Positions 46,562-55,785 of a stretch of 64,000 bases of DNA are shown one piece after another. Source of the DNA: Salipaludibacillus daqingensis. Its GTDB lineage: Bacteria > Bacillota > Bacilli > Bacillales > Salisediminibacteriaceae. Location of the stretch: NCBI RefSeq assembly GCF_029891575.1, contig NZ_JARZHF010000004.1:62001-126000 (forward strand), in the 5' to 3' direction. Each line of letters opens with the position of its first letter. The first letter of the stretch is position 1. The notes beneath the pieces are model-generated. The model did no database searches. It was not told the origin of the DNA and was given only the letters and a program-made list of their open reading frames with translations. Made by a program: the position numbers and the translations under genes.

Positions 46562-47053
46562 ATGGATAAACATCTTATCGCTGTATTCCAAGGGTTACAT
46601 CAAGCCGAAGAAGCATTTCATGAATTATTAACGATTGTGCCGAGAGATCACATTTCTTTTATTCACAAACAACAAGATGGGAAGGAGATAGAAGAAGCAT
46701 CGTTGGATCACCCATTAAATAGCATACTTACAGGAGGCGCATTAGGTGGAGTTCGAGGAGCTATATTCGGCATGTCAACATTTTTGTTTCCTGGTATGGG
46801 TGTTCTTCTAGCTGCTGGGCCACTCTATGGAGGTATTGCAAGTATGACGTCAGGAGGAATTAGTGGAGGATTAGTGGATTTAGGTATAAACCGGTATGAA
46901 GCAGAGAACATTGAAGAACATTTGAAGCGAGGTAGTGTGATTGTTACCGTTGAAGTGAAGAACAGCCAATTCCAAGCTGTTTTTGACTTACTAAAAAAAT
47001 ATCATCCTGCTTATTTATCCGAGGAAACGATATCACCAGATGGTTATCAGTGA
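46562..47053 (+). CDS. Small glycine-rich protein of the general stress 17M/YflT type
   Basis: A 163-residue protein with an N-terminal alpha/beta part (LIAVFQGLHQAEEAFHELL), a glycine-rich hydrophobic centre (ILTGGALGGVRGAIFGMSTF, FPGMGVLLAAGPLYGGIASM) that could insert in a membrane, and a C-terminal alpha/beta part with SVIVTVEV. The layout matches heat- or general-stress proteins of the YflT/DUF1269-like group, whose function is unknown. RBS GAGGAGG precedes the ATG. It stands alone between the ccoN fossil and lcfA and converges on lcfA. Confidence 0.7.
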   Translation: MDKHLIAVFQGLHQAEEAFHELLTIVPRDHISFIHKQQDGKEIEEASLDHPLNSILTGGALGGVRGAIFGMSTFLFPGMGVLLAAGPLYGGIASMTSGGISGGLVDLGINRYEAENIEEHLKRGSVIVTVEVKNSQFQAVFDLLKKYHPAYLSEETISPDGYQ

Positions 47054-47057
47054 TATA

Positions 47058-47092
47058 AAAAAAGAACTTGACCATTCAGTCAAGTTCGTCGT
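47058..47092. terminator. Bidirectional terminator between the stress-protein gene and lcfA copy 1
   Basis: AGAACTTGAC and GTCAAGTTC pair around CATTCA, with TTTTTTT on the minus strand. Confidence 0.85.
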
Positions 47093-47095
47093 CTA

Positions 47096-48802
47096 TTAGC
47101 TTGTTACTTTTTCTTTTTCTTTTTGTTTCTCTTTTTCTTCTTCCAATAATGCTCTTCTTAATACTTTCCCTACCATCGTTTTTGGTAGTTCATCTCGGAA
47201 TTCGAAAAGTCGAGGAACTTTATAAGATGAAAGGTGTTTTCTACAAAAATCATTTAGCTCTTTTTCCGTTACTTCTTTCCCTTGTTTTAATACAATAAAT
47301 GCTTTTACGGTCTCACCCCTATAAGGATCAGGGACACCAACTGCTACCGCTTCTTGAATGGCATCATGCTCATACAATACTTCTTCAATTTCACGAGGAT
47401 AGATATTAAATCCTCCTGCAATAATCATATCTTTCTTTCTATCAACAATATAGAAAAATCCCTCTTTGTCCATATACCCCATATCACCAGTTAGAAGCCA
47501 ATCATCATAGAACGTTGCACCAGTATCTTCAGGTCTGTTCCAATATCCTTGCATAACCTGTGGCCCGCGGATCATTAATTCTCCAACTTCTCCTGGCTCG
47601 GTTGGTTCTCCTGTTTCAGCTGATAGAATCGCCACATCGGTGTCTGGCCATGGTAAACCAATACTTCCGGATGGTCGTTTTCCCCACATTAAATTAAAAT
47701 GTGTCACTGGAGAAGCTTCTGTTAAACCAAAACCTTCAGAAAGTTTTCCCCCCGTTAGCTTTTCAAATCGTTGCTGAACTTCCACTGGTAACGGTGCAGA
47801 ACCACTTATACAAACCTCAACAGAGGAAAGATTGTACTTTGTCACATTTGGATCATTAATTAATCCTATGTACATCGTTGGTGCACCAGGAAAGATAGAA
47901 ACCTTTTGCTTTTCAATTGCCTGTAATGTTTGTTTCGTATCAAATTTAGGTAATATGACCATTTTTGACCGATCCATTACCGAAAAATTCATCCCAACAG
48001 TCATTCCATAAACATGGAAGAATGGTAGTGCACATAAAATAACTTCATTTCCATGATCGATTTTATGCATCCATTTCATACATTGCGTTGTATTAGCAAC
48101 TAAATTGAAATGTGTTAGCATGACACCTTTAGCCACTCCAGTTGTACCACCTGTATACTGAAGAAGGGCTAAATCTTCTTTTGGGTTGACATCAATATCA
48201 ATTTTATCTACTGGAGACTCTTTTAACAGTTTGACAAACGAGTGCGTTTTGTTCCCATAAGTTACATCCACTTTTATTCCTGTATTTTTCTTTTGGATAA
48301 AAGGATAGATTACATTTTTAGGAAATGGTAAATAGTCTTTAATATGAGTAACAATGACGTGTTCTAATTGCGTTTTGTCTCTGACATTCATGACCCTCGG
48401 ATAAACGAGATCAAGACATATAATTACTTTTACCCCTGAATCAACCATTTGGTGTTCTAGTTCTCGTTCTACATAGAGTGGGTTAGTTTGAACAACAACA
48501 CCACCAGCCATGAGAATACCATAATAACTAATGACAGATTGAGGCGTATTCGCAAGCATAATAGCCACTCTGTCACCTTTTTCAACACCTAGTGAGCGAA
48601 GGGCATTCGCAAAACGAAGAGAAGATTGATAGACTTCTAGAAAAGTCATTTCTTTCCCCATGAAATGAAGTAAAGTCTTATTTGGTTCCTCTTCAGCACC
48701 TTCACGTAAGTATTCTTGTAATGATTTCTCTTCATAATCAATATTCTTTGGAATGTCCTCTGGATAATTAGTAAGCCATGGTCGTTGCAATTCTGCATCC
48801 AT
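47096..48802 (-). CDS. lcfA: Long-chain fatty acid-CoA ligase, copy 1
   Basis: An ANL-family enzyme that activates fatty acids to acyl-CoA through acyl-AMP. The 568 residues carry the P-loop LLQYTGGTTGVAKGVMLTHF, the A5 motif SEGFGLTEASPVTH, DWLLTGDMGYMDKEG, IVDRKKDMIIAGGFNIYP, and the catalytic lysine in LPKTMVGKVLRR. ATG 48802 follows the RBS AAAGGAGGA; the frame to 48943 has no support. It is closely similar to the next gene upstream (copy 2), so it is a tandem paralogue. A Lys/Glu-rich tail (EEEKEKQKEKEKV) is peculiar to this copy. Confidence 0.93.
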   Translation of the reverse strand: MDAELQRPWLTNYPEDIPKNIDYEEKSLQEYLREGAEEEPNKTLLHFMGKEMTFLEVYQSSLRFANALRSLGVEKGDRVAIMLANTPQSVISYYGILMAGGVVVQTNPLYVERELEHQMVDSGVKVIICLDLVYPRVMNVRDKTQLEHVIVTHIKDYLPFPKNVIYPFIQKKNTGIKVDVTYGNKTHSFVKLLKESPVDKIDIDVNPKEDLALLQYTGGTTGVAKGVMLTHFNLVANTTQCMKWMHKIDHGNEVILCALPFFHVYGMTVGMNFSVMDRSKMVILPKFDTKQTLQAIEKQKVSIFPGAPTMYIGLINDPNVTKYNLSSVEVCISGSAPLPVEVQQRFEKLTGGKLSEGFGLTEASPVTHFNLMWGKRPSGSIGLPWPDTDVAILSAETGEPTEPGEVGELMIRGPQVMQGYWNRPEDTGATFYDDWLLTGDMGYMDKEGFFYIVDRKKDMIIAGGFNIYPREIEEVLYEHDAIQEAVAVGVPDPYRGETVKAFIVLKQGKEVTEKELNDFCRKHLSSYKVPRLFEFRDELPKTMVGKVLRRALLEEEKEKQKEKEKVTS

Positions 48803-48934
48803 GTTAAGTCCTCCTTTAATTCTCCTTTCAATTAAGACATTCATTCCTCTCTCTTTCATTTTAATGAAATCGGTTACAATTGTGAAGTGTTTTGTGAAAG
48901 TTTCGTGACAAAAACTTGAAAACACATACTTAAT

Positions 48935-48965
48935 AAGTAGCACCTACCGAAATAGGTGCTACTTT
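48935..48965. terminator. Hairpin between the two lcfA copies
   Basis: AGTAGCACCTA (48937-48947) pairs perfectly with TAGGTGCTACT (48953-48963). T runs are short (TATTAAG on the minus strand, TTTTGG on the plus strand), so it may attenuate rather than fully end transcription. Confidence 0.6.
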
Positions 48966-48986
48966 TGGTTCAACTTCTAGATTTGT

Positions 48987-50678
48987 CTATTTATCTTTTA
49001 ACTTTGCCTTTTCTTCATCTACCAAGACTCTTCGTAAAATTTTACCTACCATTGTTTTCGGCAATTCATCTCGGAACTCATAAAATTTCGGCACTTTAAA
49101 TGCTGCAAGATGTTTACGAGCGAAATCATCTAATTCCGCTTCAGAAATCGTGCGCCCTTCTTTTGGAACAACAAACATCTTTACCGTCTCCCCACGGTAA
49201 GGATCAGGAACACCGATGACACAAACTTCCTGAACGTCTTCATGCTCGTAAAAAATCTCTTCAATTTCTCTAGGGTAAATATTAAACCCGCCAGCAATAA
49301 TCATGTCTTTCTTACGATCAACGATATAGAAAAAGCCTTCCTCATCCATATAACCCATATCGCCTGATAGGAACCACTCACCTCTGAAAGATGCTTGCGT
49401 TGCCTCCGGACGGTTCCAATAGCCTTTCATGACTTGAGGACCTTTTATTATAATTTCTCCTACTTCGTTTGGCTTTGCTTCTTCTCCTGTTTCAGCCGAC
49501 AGAATAGAGACATCTGTATCAGGCCAAGGTAACCCGATCGATCCTTGTTTCCGTTTACCCCAAATGAGATTAGCTACAGCAACAGGAGACGTTTCTGTTA
49601 AACCGTACCCTTCAACTAAATTCCCCTTTGTCACTTCCTCAAACTGAGTCTGAACCTCAAGAGGAAGAGGTGCTGAACCACTTAGACAAGCTTTAATGGA
49701 AGATAAATCACGTTTTTTAATATCTGGATGATTTAAAAGTCCAATGTACATCGTTGGTGCACCAGGATATAACGTTGCTTTTTGTTTCTCAATCGCTTTA
49801 AGGATTGCTGCAGGATCAAACTTTGGAATAATGATCATTTTGAACCCCACTCGAATGGCTAAGTTCATCACTGTCGTCATTCCATACACATGGAAAAATG
49901 GAAGTGCTGCAATGATCACCTCTTCCCCAGGGACCATTTTGTACATCCACTCTTCACATTGTTGTGTATTAACTACTAAATTATGGTGTGTCAACATAAC
50001 CCCTTTTGCAGGCCCTGTTGTCCCACCTGTATATTGCAAAAGAGCTAGGTCATTTTTTGGATCAATGTCTAATGGAATTTCTTCAGTAGAACCGCTGTTC
50101 ACCATATCAACGAATGAATGCAATCGATCATTATAATTTAAATCAACTTTGATGCCTGTGTTCTTTTTTTGAATGAAAGGATAAATTAAATTTTTTGGAA
50201 AAGGCAGGTAATCTTTAATTGCTGTTACAATAATATGCTCCAGCTGAGTATTTGCCTTAACATTAGCTACCCGTGGATATACAAGATCCAAACAAATCAT
50301 CACTTTTGTGCCAGAATCATTCATCTGGTGTTCAATTTCCCGCTCTACATAAAGAGGGTTCGTTTGAACAACAATGGCACCTGCCATTAAAGCACCATAA
50401 TATGAAATAACAGCTTGCGGTGTATTCGCTAACATGACAGCGACACGATCTCCTTTTTCTACACCTAGAGACTTTAACTGGTTCGCGAGCTTTAAAGATG
50501 ATTGATAAACTTCCTTATACGTCATCTCTTTCCCCATGAAATGAAAAGCTACCTTTTCCGGGTATCGCTCCGATGCTCTTTTCAAGTAACTTTGAAGTGT
50601 AGCCACCTCGTAGTCAATTGATTTAGGAATTTGTTCTGGATAATGCTGAAACCACGGTTTTTCCGTTAGCGTTGTCAT
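48987..50678 (-). CDS. lcfA: Long-chain fatty acid-CoA ligase, copy 2
   Basis: A 563-residue acyl-CoA ligase, close in length to B. subtilis LcfA. Motifs are LLQYTGGTTGPAKGVMLTHH, VEGYGLTETSPVAV, FLSGDMGYMDEEG, IVDRKKDMIIAGGFNIYP and LPKTMVGKILRR. ATG 50678 is chosen for the RBS GGGAGG six bases upstream; the frame to 50795 has none. Large stretches are shared with copy 1, pointing to duplication. I see no FadR box directly upstream, unlike fadR itself. By synteny with yshE this copy is the positional orthologue of lcfA. Confidence 0.94.
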   Translation of the reverse strand: MTTLTEKPWFQHYPEQIPKSIDYEVATLQSYLKRASERYPEKVAFHFMGKEMTYKEVYQSSLKLANQLKSLGVEKGDRVAVMLANTPQAVISYYGALMAGAIVVQTNPLYVEREIEHQMNDSGTKVMICLDLVYPRVANVKANTQLEHIIVTAIKDYLPFPKNLIYPFIQKKNTGIKVDLNYNDRLHSFVDMVNSGSTEEIPLDIDPKNDLALLQYTGGTTGPAKGVMLTHHNLVVNTQQCEEWMYKMVPGEEVIIAALPFFHVYGMTTVMNLAIRVGFKMIIIPKFDPAAILKAIEKQKATLYPGAPTMYIGLLNHPDIKKRDLSSIKACLSGSAPLPLEVQTQFEEVTKGNLVEGYGLTETSPVAVANLIWGKRKQGSIGLPWPDTDVSILSAETGEEAKPNEVGEIIIKGPQVMKGYWNRPEATQASFRGEWFLSGDMGYMDEEGFFYIVDRKKDMIIAGGFNIYPREIEEIFYEHEDVQEVCVIGVPDPYRGETVKMFVVPKEGRTISEAELDDFARKHLAAFKVPKFYEFRDELPKTMVGKILRRVLVDEEKAKLKDK

Positions 50679-51001
50679 TGCATAACCTCCCATTATCATA
50701 TCCTTTCTTTCTAAAAAATGTGGCCGATGGAAAGTGAACGAATGAGTTGTAAATGAACAGTTGCTCAGTTTCGTTACCTTTTCATCAACAGGCATTCTCC
50801 TCTCTTACTATCATTGTAATGAAAACGCCTTCAAAAGAAAACACATTTGTTCAAATTTTTTGAATTTATTGCATTTTAAAACGGTTGATATTAAATAAAA
50901 GTAGTGGTTTCAACCGTTCTGTCAAATCTAATTTCCTTTAATTGGATAAAAAAGAACAAAAAAGCCGTCCTTATTAAAGGACAGCTCTTCTCTGTATAAA
51001 G
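50679..51001. other. Intergenic region upstream of lcfA copy 2
   Basis: A 323-bp gap with the lcfA promoter region and the terminator of the mutS2-yshE group. A 9-bp inverted repeat AACGGTTGA/TCAACCGTT lies at about 50880-50920. No coding sequence is apparent. Confidence 0.45.
50957..50986 (-). terminator. Terminator of the mutS2-yshE-small peptide group
   Basis: On the minus strand AGCTGTCCTT and AAGGACGGCT pair with one mismatch around TAAT, followed by TTTTTTG. Confidence 0.8.
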
Positions 51002-51085
51002 TCATGTGAAGAAAACTAAGTACACAACGCCCGAAATCATAAATCCAACACATAATACAATTAATACTTTCCATAGTGTCTCCAT
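51002..51085 (-). CDS. 27-residue single-span membrane peptide
   Basis: A short minus-strand gene with RBS AAAGGAG ten bases before its ATG. The product starts METLWKVLIVLCVGFMISGV and ends VYLVFFT, almost wholly one membrane helix. It lies 33 bases after yshE and just before the operon terminator, so it would be made with YshE. Too short for family recognition; the RBS and position are the evidence. Confidence 0.5.
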   Translation of the reverse strand: METLWKVLIVLCVGFMISGVVYLVFFT

Positions 51086-51118
51086 GCTTCTATTTCTCCT
51101 TTATCACTCATCGCAAAA

Positions 51119-51526
51119 CTAGCCAATGCTTGCACCTATAATATACGATAAAGCGACTGATAATATAAGTGAAAGCAGTCCAACTGCCTTGTTATTCTTT
51201 GCTAACTCTTCATCTACTTTAAATCGCGGCGTAAGAAACTCGAAAATAAAGTATACAAATATAAGGAGTACAAAACCGTAAGCTCCCCACCCAAGCATCG
51301 ATAACACTGAGTCATTTTCCATAATAGAATAGTGAAAAACATTGGAAACACCAAAAATTTTCCCTCCTGTTGCCATCGCAACAGATATGTTTCCTTTCTG
51401 AATTTCATGCCAAGTCTTGTATTTCGTCACCCACTCAAATATCGCCAAAGCAATAATAAGACTTATGACGACAATGCTATATATCCCAGCAGTGTATACA
51501 TATTCGTGACTGAAAAATTCTTCCAT
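51119..51526 (-). CDS. yshE: YshE-like membrane protein (DUF350 type)
   Basis: A 135-residue integral membrane protein with four hydrophobic segments (YSIVVISLIIALAIFEW, YSIMENDSVLSMLGWGAYGF with VLLIFVYFIFEFL, and LLSLILSVALSYIIGASIG). The repeated pattern and GNISVAMATGGKIFGV in the first half suit the DUF350 family. Function unknown. It follows mutS2 by about 18 bases and sits between mutS2 and lcfA exactly as in B. subtilis. Confidence 0.85.
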   Translation of the reverse strand: MEEFFSHEYVYTAGIYSIVVISLIIALAIFEWVTKYKTWHEIQKGNISVAMATGGKIFGVSNVFHYSIMENDSVLSMLGWGAYGFVLLIFVYFIFEFLTPRFKVDEELAKNNKAVGLLSLILSVALSYIIGASIG

Positions 51527-51544
51527 GTTGAAAATCCCCCTGAC

Positions 51545-53908
51545 TTATTTCAGCAACACAATGGTAACACCTGAACCTCCCTCTCCTTGTGTTCCCATCC
51601 GAGTCTCTTGAACATTGCCATGCTTTTTCAACAACTCTTGGACACCTTTTCTTAAGGCTCCTGTGCCTTTCCCGTGAATAATCGATACTTGATGGTAACC
51701 AGCTAATACGGCATCATCTAAATATTTTTCAACGTCCATCATCGCACTTTCGTATCTTTCTCCTCTTAAATCTAATTCTGTTTTCACATGGGCATCTCTT
51801 CCACGAACCGTCGTTAGTGGTTTTGTAGAAATAGCTTTAGGTCGATTAATATAAAGAAGATCGTCTTTGTTTACTTTCATCTTCATCATACCAAGCTGAA
51901 CAAAGTATTCTTTATCACTAACTTTTTCAACAATGTGACCTTTTTGATCAAAGCTGATGACCTTCACTTCATCCCCTGGAATCAGTTTATCAACCGATGG
52001 TTTTTTCAGTTTTGGAGACGGCTTTTTCTTTCCTGTCACTAATGTTGGTTCTGCTTGCTCCAGTCGTTTTTTTGCATCAATCAATTCATGATCTTTAATG
52101 GTTGGATTATTTTTCTGCATTTCTCGAAGTTCTGCAATGATTGCTTCCGCTTCTGCTGTCGCTTTTTTAACAGATATTGCTGCTTTGTCTTCAGCAGATT
52201 GCAAGACTTTTTGCTTTTCTTCTTCAAGGTTCTCCATCTCAACTACTAATTCTTGATGAATTTTCTCCGCTTCTTTTCGTAACAATTCTGCATCGTTCAT
52301 ATCTTCTTCGGCTTTTTTCCTGCTATCTTCAAGAGAAGAAATCATCTTTTCCATTTTATTCGAATCTGCTGTAATGTGCCCTTTTGCTTCTTCAATGATT
52401 TGATCTTTTAGACCTAACCGTCGACTGATGGCAAATGCATTACTTCTCCCTGGAATCCCCATTAACAGACGGTATGTTGGTCGTAACGTCTCCACATCAA
52501 ATTCTACACTAGCATTTATCACTCCATCACGATTATAAGCATAGCCTTTAAGCTCGCTATAGTGAGTCGTGGCAATGACTCTCGCCCCTACTTGATAAAC
52601 GTGGTCCAGAATGGAAATGGCAAGTGCCGCACCTTCTGTGGGATCTGTGCCTGCTCCTAACTCATCAAACAAAACAAGTGATTGGAAATCCACTTCATTC
52701 ATGATTTCTACAATGTTTGTCATATGAGAAGAAAAGGTACTTAAACTTTGTTCAATCGACTGTTCATCACCAATATCCGCGAAAATCTTCTGGAAAACTG
52801 CCGCTGTTGAACCTTCCTCACAAGGAATTTGCAAACCTGATTGTGTCATCAGCGTTAATAATCCAACTGTTTTCAACGTAACAGTTTTCCCCCCAGTATT
52901 GGGTCCAGTAATAACAAGCGATGAAAAATCTCCTCCAAGTTCCACATCAATTGGGACAATTTCTTCTTTTGGAATTAATGGATGTCTTGCTTTTTTCATA
53001 TTAATAAAGCCTTCATCATTAAGGCTTGGCTGCGAGCCTTTAATGGATTGACTATAAAGAGCTTTCGCAAAAATAAAGTCTACTTCGGTCATGATTTCGA
53101 CAATCGTTGAAAGTTCTTCCACATAACCACTTACAAGTGCTGATAAATCCTGAAGAATACGTTGAATTTCCTGCTTTTCTTTCACTCTCGCTTCACGGAG
53201 TTGGTTATTAATTTGTACAACAGATTCTGGTTCTACGAACAACGTTGCACCTGAAGCAGACTGGTCGTGAACCATGCCACCAAAATGACCACGATATTCT
53301 GCCTTAACAGGGATAACGTAACGATCATTTCTAATTGTAATAATGGCGTCCGAAAGCATTTTCCGTCCACTTGTTGACCGGGTAATGCTTTCAAGTTTTG
53401 ATCGAATACCTGACTCATGTGAACGAATTTGTTGACGAATTGATCGTAATGCAGCGCTCGCTGAATCTAACACTCCTCCGTTTTCATCAATCGCTTGGTT
53501 GATGTCTTCTTCTAAATCAGTTAAAATAATCACTTCTTCCGCCATCTGCGGAAGAATCGTTAATTCCACTTCATCCTCGACCATTCTTTCTACAAATGAT
53601 TTGAAGCGACGACTTCCATATAAGGTTGATGAAATATCTAATAGCTCCATTTCATTTAACAAGCCGCCTATTTCAGCCCTTTTTATAGCTTGACGAATAT
53701 CTCGAAGTCCACCAAGGGGCGCTTGTCCTTTTAATCTAATAACTTTCGCACCTTCAAATGTCCGTTCTTGCGCCTCTTTAATATCATCAAGATCAAAAGA
53801 AGGCATTAAGTCTTTCACTCGCTGTTTCCCTAACGAAGAACTAGCAAATTGAATTAATTGATCCTTCATTTTATTGTACTCTAATATGCGACAAACCCTT
53901 TCAATCAC
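51545..53908 (-). CDS. mutS2: Endonuclease MutS2
   Basis: A MutS-family ATPase with a C-terminal Smr nuclease domain; in B. subtilis MutS2 affects recombination and rescues collided ribosomes. The 787 residues show the core domain, Walker A GPNTGGKTVTLKT (near 333-345), Walker B VLFDELGAGTDP, a long Glu/Lys-rich coiled coil (about 515-630) and the Smr domain with ELDLRGERYESAM and SIIHGKGTGALRKGVQ. The mismatch-recognition domain of MutS is missing, as expected. Start GTG 53908 has RBS TTGGAGGTG. Confidence 0.96.
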   Translation of the reverse strand: MIERVCRILEYNKMKDQLIQFASSSLGKQRVKDLMPSFDLDDIKEAQERTFEGAKVIRLKGQAPLGGLRDIRQAIKRAEIGGLLNEMELLDISSTLYGSRRFKSFVERMVEDEVELTILPQMAEEVIILTDLEEDINQAIDENGGVLDSASAALRSIRQQIRSHESGIRSKLESITRSTSGRKMLSDAIITIRNDRYVIPVKAEYRGHFGGMVHDQSASGATLFVEPESVVQINNQLREARVKEKQEIQRILQDLSALVSGYVEELSTIVEIMTEVDFIFAKALYSQSIKGSQPSLNDEGFINMKKARHPLIPKEEIVPIDVELGGDFSSLVITGPNTGGKTVTLKTVGLLTLMTQSGLQIPCEEGSTAAVFQKIFADIGDEQSIEQSLSTFSSHMTNIVEIMNEVDFQSLVLFDELGAGTDPTEGAALAISILDHVYQVGARVIATTHYSELKGYAYNRDGVINASVEFDVETLRPTYRLLMGIPGRSNAFAISRRLGLKDQIIEEAKGHITADSNKMEKMISSLEDSRKKAEEDMNDAELLRKEAEKIHQELVVEMENLEEEKQKVLQSAEDKAAISVKKATAEAEAIIAELREMQKNNPTIKDHELIDAKKRLEQAEPTLVTGKKKPSPKLKKPSVDKLIPGDEVKVISFDQKGHIVEKVSDKEYFVQLGMMKMKVNKDDLLYINRPKAISTKPLTTVRGRDAHVKTELDLRGERYESAMMDVEKYLDDAVLAGYHQVSIIHGKGTGALRKGVQELLKKHGNVQETRMGTQGEGGSGVTIVLLK

Positions 53909-53928
53909 AGGGGCACCTCCAAGTTTTC

Positions 53929-55653
53929 CTATCTATTTTTCCAAATATAGTCTTTGAATTGTTTTGTTGTCCATGTATTAACAACATTCTCTTTTTTAAG
54001 CCATCCTCTTCTAGCTGTTTTCACACCAATTGGCATATGCTCGAGCATATCAAACCGATGAGCATCTGTGTTAATGGCAAGTTTCACTCCAGAATTCTGA
54101 GCTTTTCTTACCCATTCAGCGGATAAATCTAATCGATTTGGATTCGCATTTAATTCTAGAATGGTTCCTGTTTCAAAGGCTAATTCAAACAATTTTGTCA
54201 TATCTACAGGGTATCCGTCACGACGACCAATCAAACGACCCGTTGGATGAGCGATCATGGCTACATGAGGGTTGCGACACGCATTTTCTAAACGTTTCAT
54301 AATTGTTACTTCATCTTGCTGAAAAGAGGAATGAATAGAAGCGATAACGAAATCTACATCTTTCAGCACATCGTCTTCATAATCCAGACTCCCATCTGGT
54401 AAGATATCCATTTCAATTCCTGTAAAAACGGTGAAATCATCCATTATTTCATTAAGGTTACGTACTTCCTTATGTTGACGTTTCAAGCGATCCACTGTTA
54501 AACCATTTGCCACTCTTAGAAACTTCGAGTGATCGGTAATTACGATATGGTCATATCCCTTGTCTTTGCATGCTTGAACCATTTCTTCTATGGATTGAGC
54601 GCCATCACTCCAAGTCGTGTGCATATGAAGATCTGATCGAATATGTGATGAGTCAATTAAATCGTAACCTTTGTTAAACTCTTTCAATTCATTCGTACCT
54701 TCACGAATTTCAGGTGGAATAAAAGGAAGATCGAAATGGGCAAAAAACTCTTGTTCCGTTTCAAAATGGTGTACTTTGCCTGATGACTCATCTTCTACTC
54801 CATATTCACTGATTTTTTCTCCTCGATCTTTCGCCAATTGACGCATCATCACGTTATGATCTTTTGATCCAGTAAAGTGATGCAATGTGGTAGCAAATGA
54901 CTCATCTTTGATCATCCTAAAGTCAACAGGAACAATTAAATCTCCATACTGTAACTCCACACTAACTTTTGTTTCACCATGCCCTATGGTTTCAGTCACA
55001 TTTTCTATTGAAACGAGCGCTTCTCCAACAGATTGAGGATTATTTGTTGAAATAATAAAATCTAAGTCTTTAACCGTTTCTCTGCCTCTTCGAAAACTTC
55101 CTGCAAGCTCAAATCGTTCAATTTCATCCATTTTACGTAACCTATCTTTCACATCTTCCACAGCAGGCAGAACTTGTGCAATCGTTAACCGATCCGGTCG
55201 TTTTCCCATTTCATCTAAGGCATGCAGAATTTTTTCTTCTGTCTTTTTTCCAAATCCAGCTAGTGCTTGCACTTTGTTTTCATTACAAGCAGTTCTCAAG
55301 GAAGTAGCATCTGTCACATCTAACTCTTGATAAAGTTTACCTATCTTCTTCCCTCCAAGCCCAGGAAGTTTTAATAATGGGAGTAATCCTTCTGGTAATT
55401 CATCTTCCAATTCTTTCAACAGAGGCGTCTCTCCATGTTTGATGAGGTCATTGATAATTCCAGCCGTACCCTTACCAATTCCTGATAATTTTGATGGATC
55501 ATCTATTTCAGCTAACGTCCGTTCATCTCGTTCAAGAGACTGCGCAGCTTTTCGGTAAGCCGATACCCTAAATGCATTTTCCCCTTTGATTTCTAAGTAT
55601 ACGGCAATACGTTCCAATGCTTGTAAAACATCTTTTTTATTCATACTAGCCAT
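53929..55653 (-). CDS. polX: DNA polymerase/3'-5' exonuclease PolX
   Basis: A family X DNA polymerase for gap filling in base excision repair. The 574 residues have N-terminal helix-hairpin-helix motifs (KLSGIGKGTAGIINDLIK, KLPGLGGKKIGKLYQEL), the nucleotidyl-transfer motif GSFRRGRETVKDLDFIIS, FTGSKDHNVMMRQLAK, and a C-terminal PHP exonuclease with DLHMHTTWSDGA, ITDHSKF, HPTGRLIGRR and INTDAH. ATG 55653 follows GAGGTG; an ATG at 55644 is also possible, while the longer frame to 55713 is not supported. It precedes mutS2 by 20 bases. Confidence 0.95.
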   Translation of the reverse strand: MASMNKKDVLQALERIAVYLEIKGENAFRVSAYRKAAQSLERDERTLAEIDDPSKLSGIGKGTAGIINDLIKHGETPLLKELEDELPEGLLPLLKLPGLGGKKIGKLYQELDVTDATSLRTACNENKVQALAGFGKKTEEKILHALDEMGKRPDRLTIAQVLPAVEDVKDRLRKMDEIERFELAGSFRRGRETVKDLDFIISTNNPQSVGEALVSIENVTETIGHGETKVSVELQYGDLIVPVDFRMIKDESFATTLHHFTGSKDHNVMMRQLAKDRGEKISEYGVEDESSGKVHHFETEQEFFAHFDLPFIPPEIREGTNELKEFNKGYDLIDSSHIRSDLHMHTTWSDGAQSIEEMVQACKDKGYDHIVITDHSKFLRVANGLTVDRLKRQHKEVRNLNEIMDDFTVFTGIEMDILPDGSLDYEDDVLKDVDFVIASIHSSFQQDEVTIMKRLENACRNPHVAMIAHPTGRLIGRRDGYPVDMTKLFELAFETGTILELNANPNRLDLSAEWVRKAQNSGVKLAINTDAHRFDMLEHMPIGVKTARRGWLKKENVVNTWTTKQFKDYIWKNR

Positions 55654-55752
55654 TTTTTTGCACCTCGTTTTATATGTCATCATATATTTATTCACTTCAT
55701 CCATCATAGCCAATCCCTATGTTTATCTGCAAGTAAGAAGATAGTTAACTAA

Positions 55753-55785
55753 CGAAAGAAAGCTTCTCGCTATGACGAGAAGCTA
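55753..55785 (-). terminator. Terminator of zapA-cvpA
   Basis: AGCTTCTCG (55761-55769) pairs with CGAGAAGCT (55776-55784); the minus strand continues TTCTTTCG. It separates cvpA from polX. Confidence 0.65.

Noticed and set aside
48803-48860. FadR box upstream of lcfA copy 1
   Set aside because: GGAATGAATG gives one half-site-like element only; the second arm and four-base spacer are missing.
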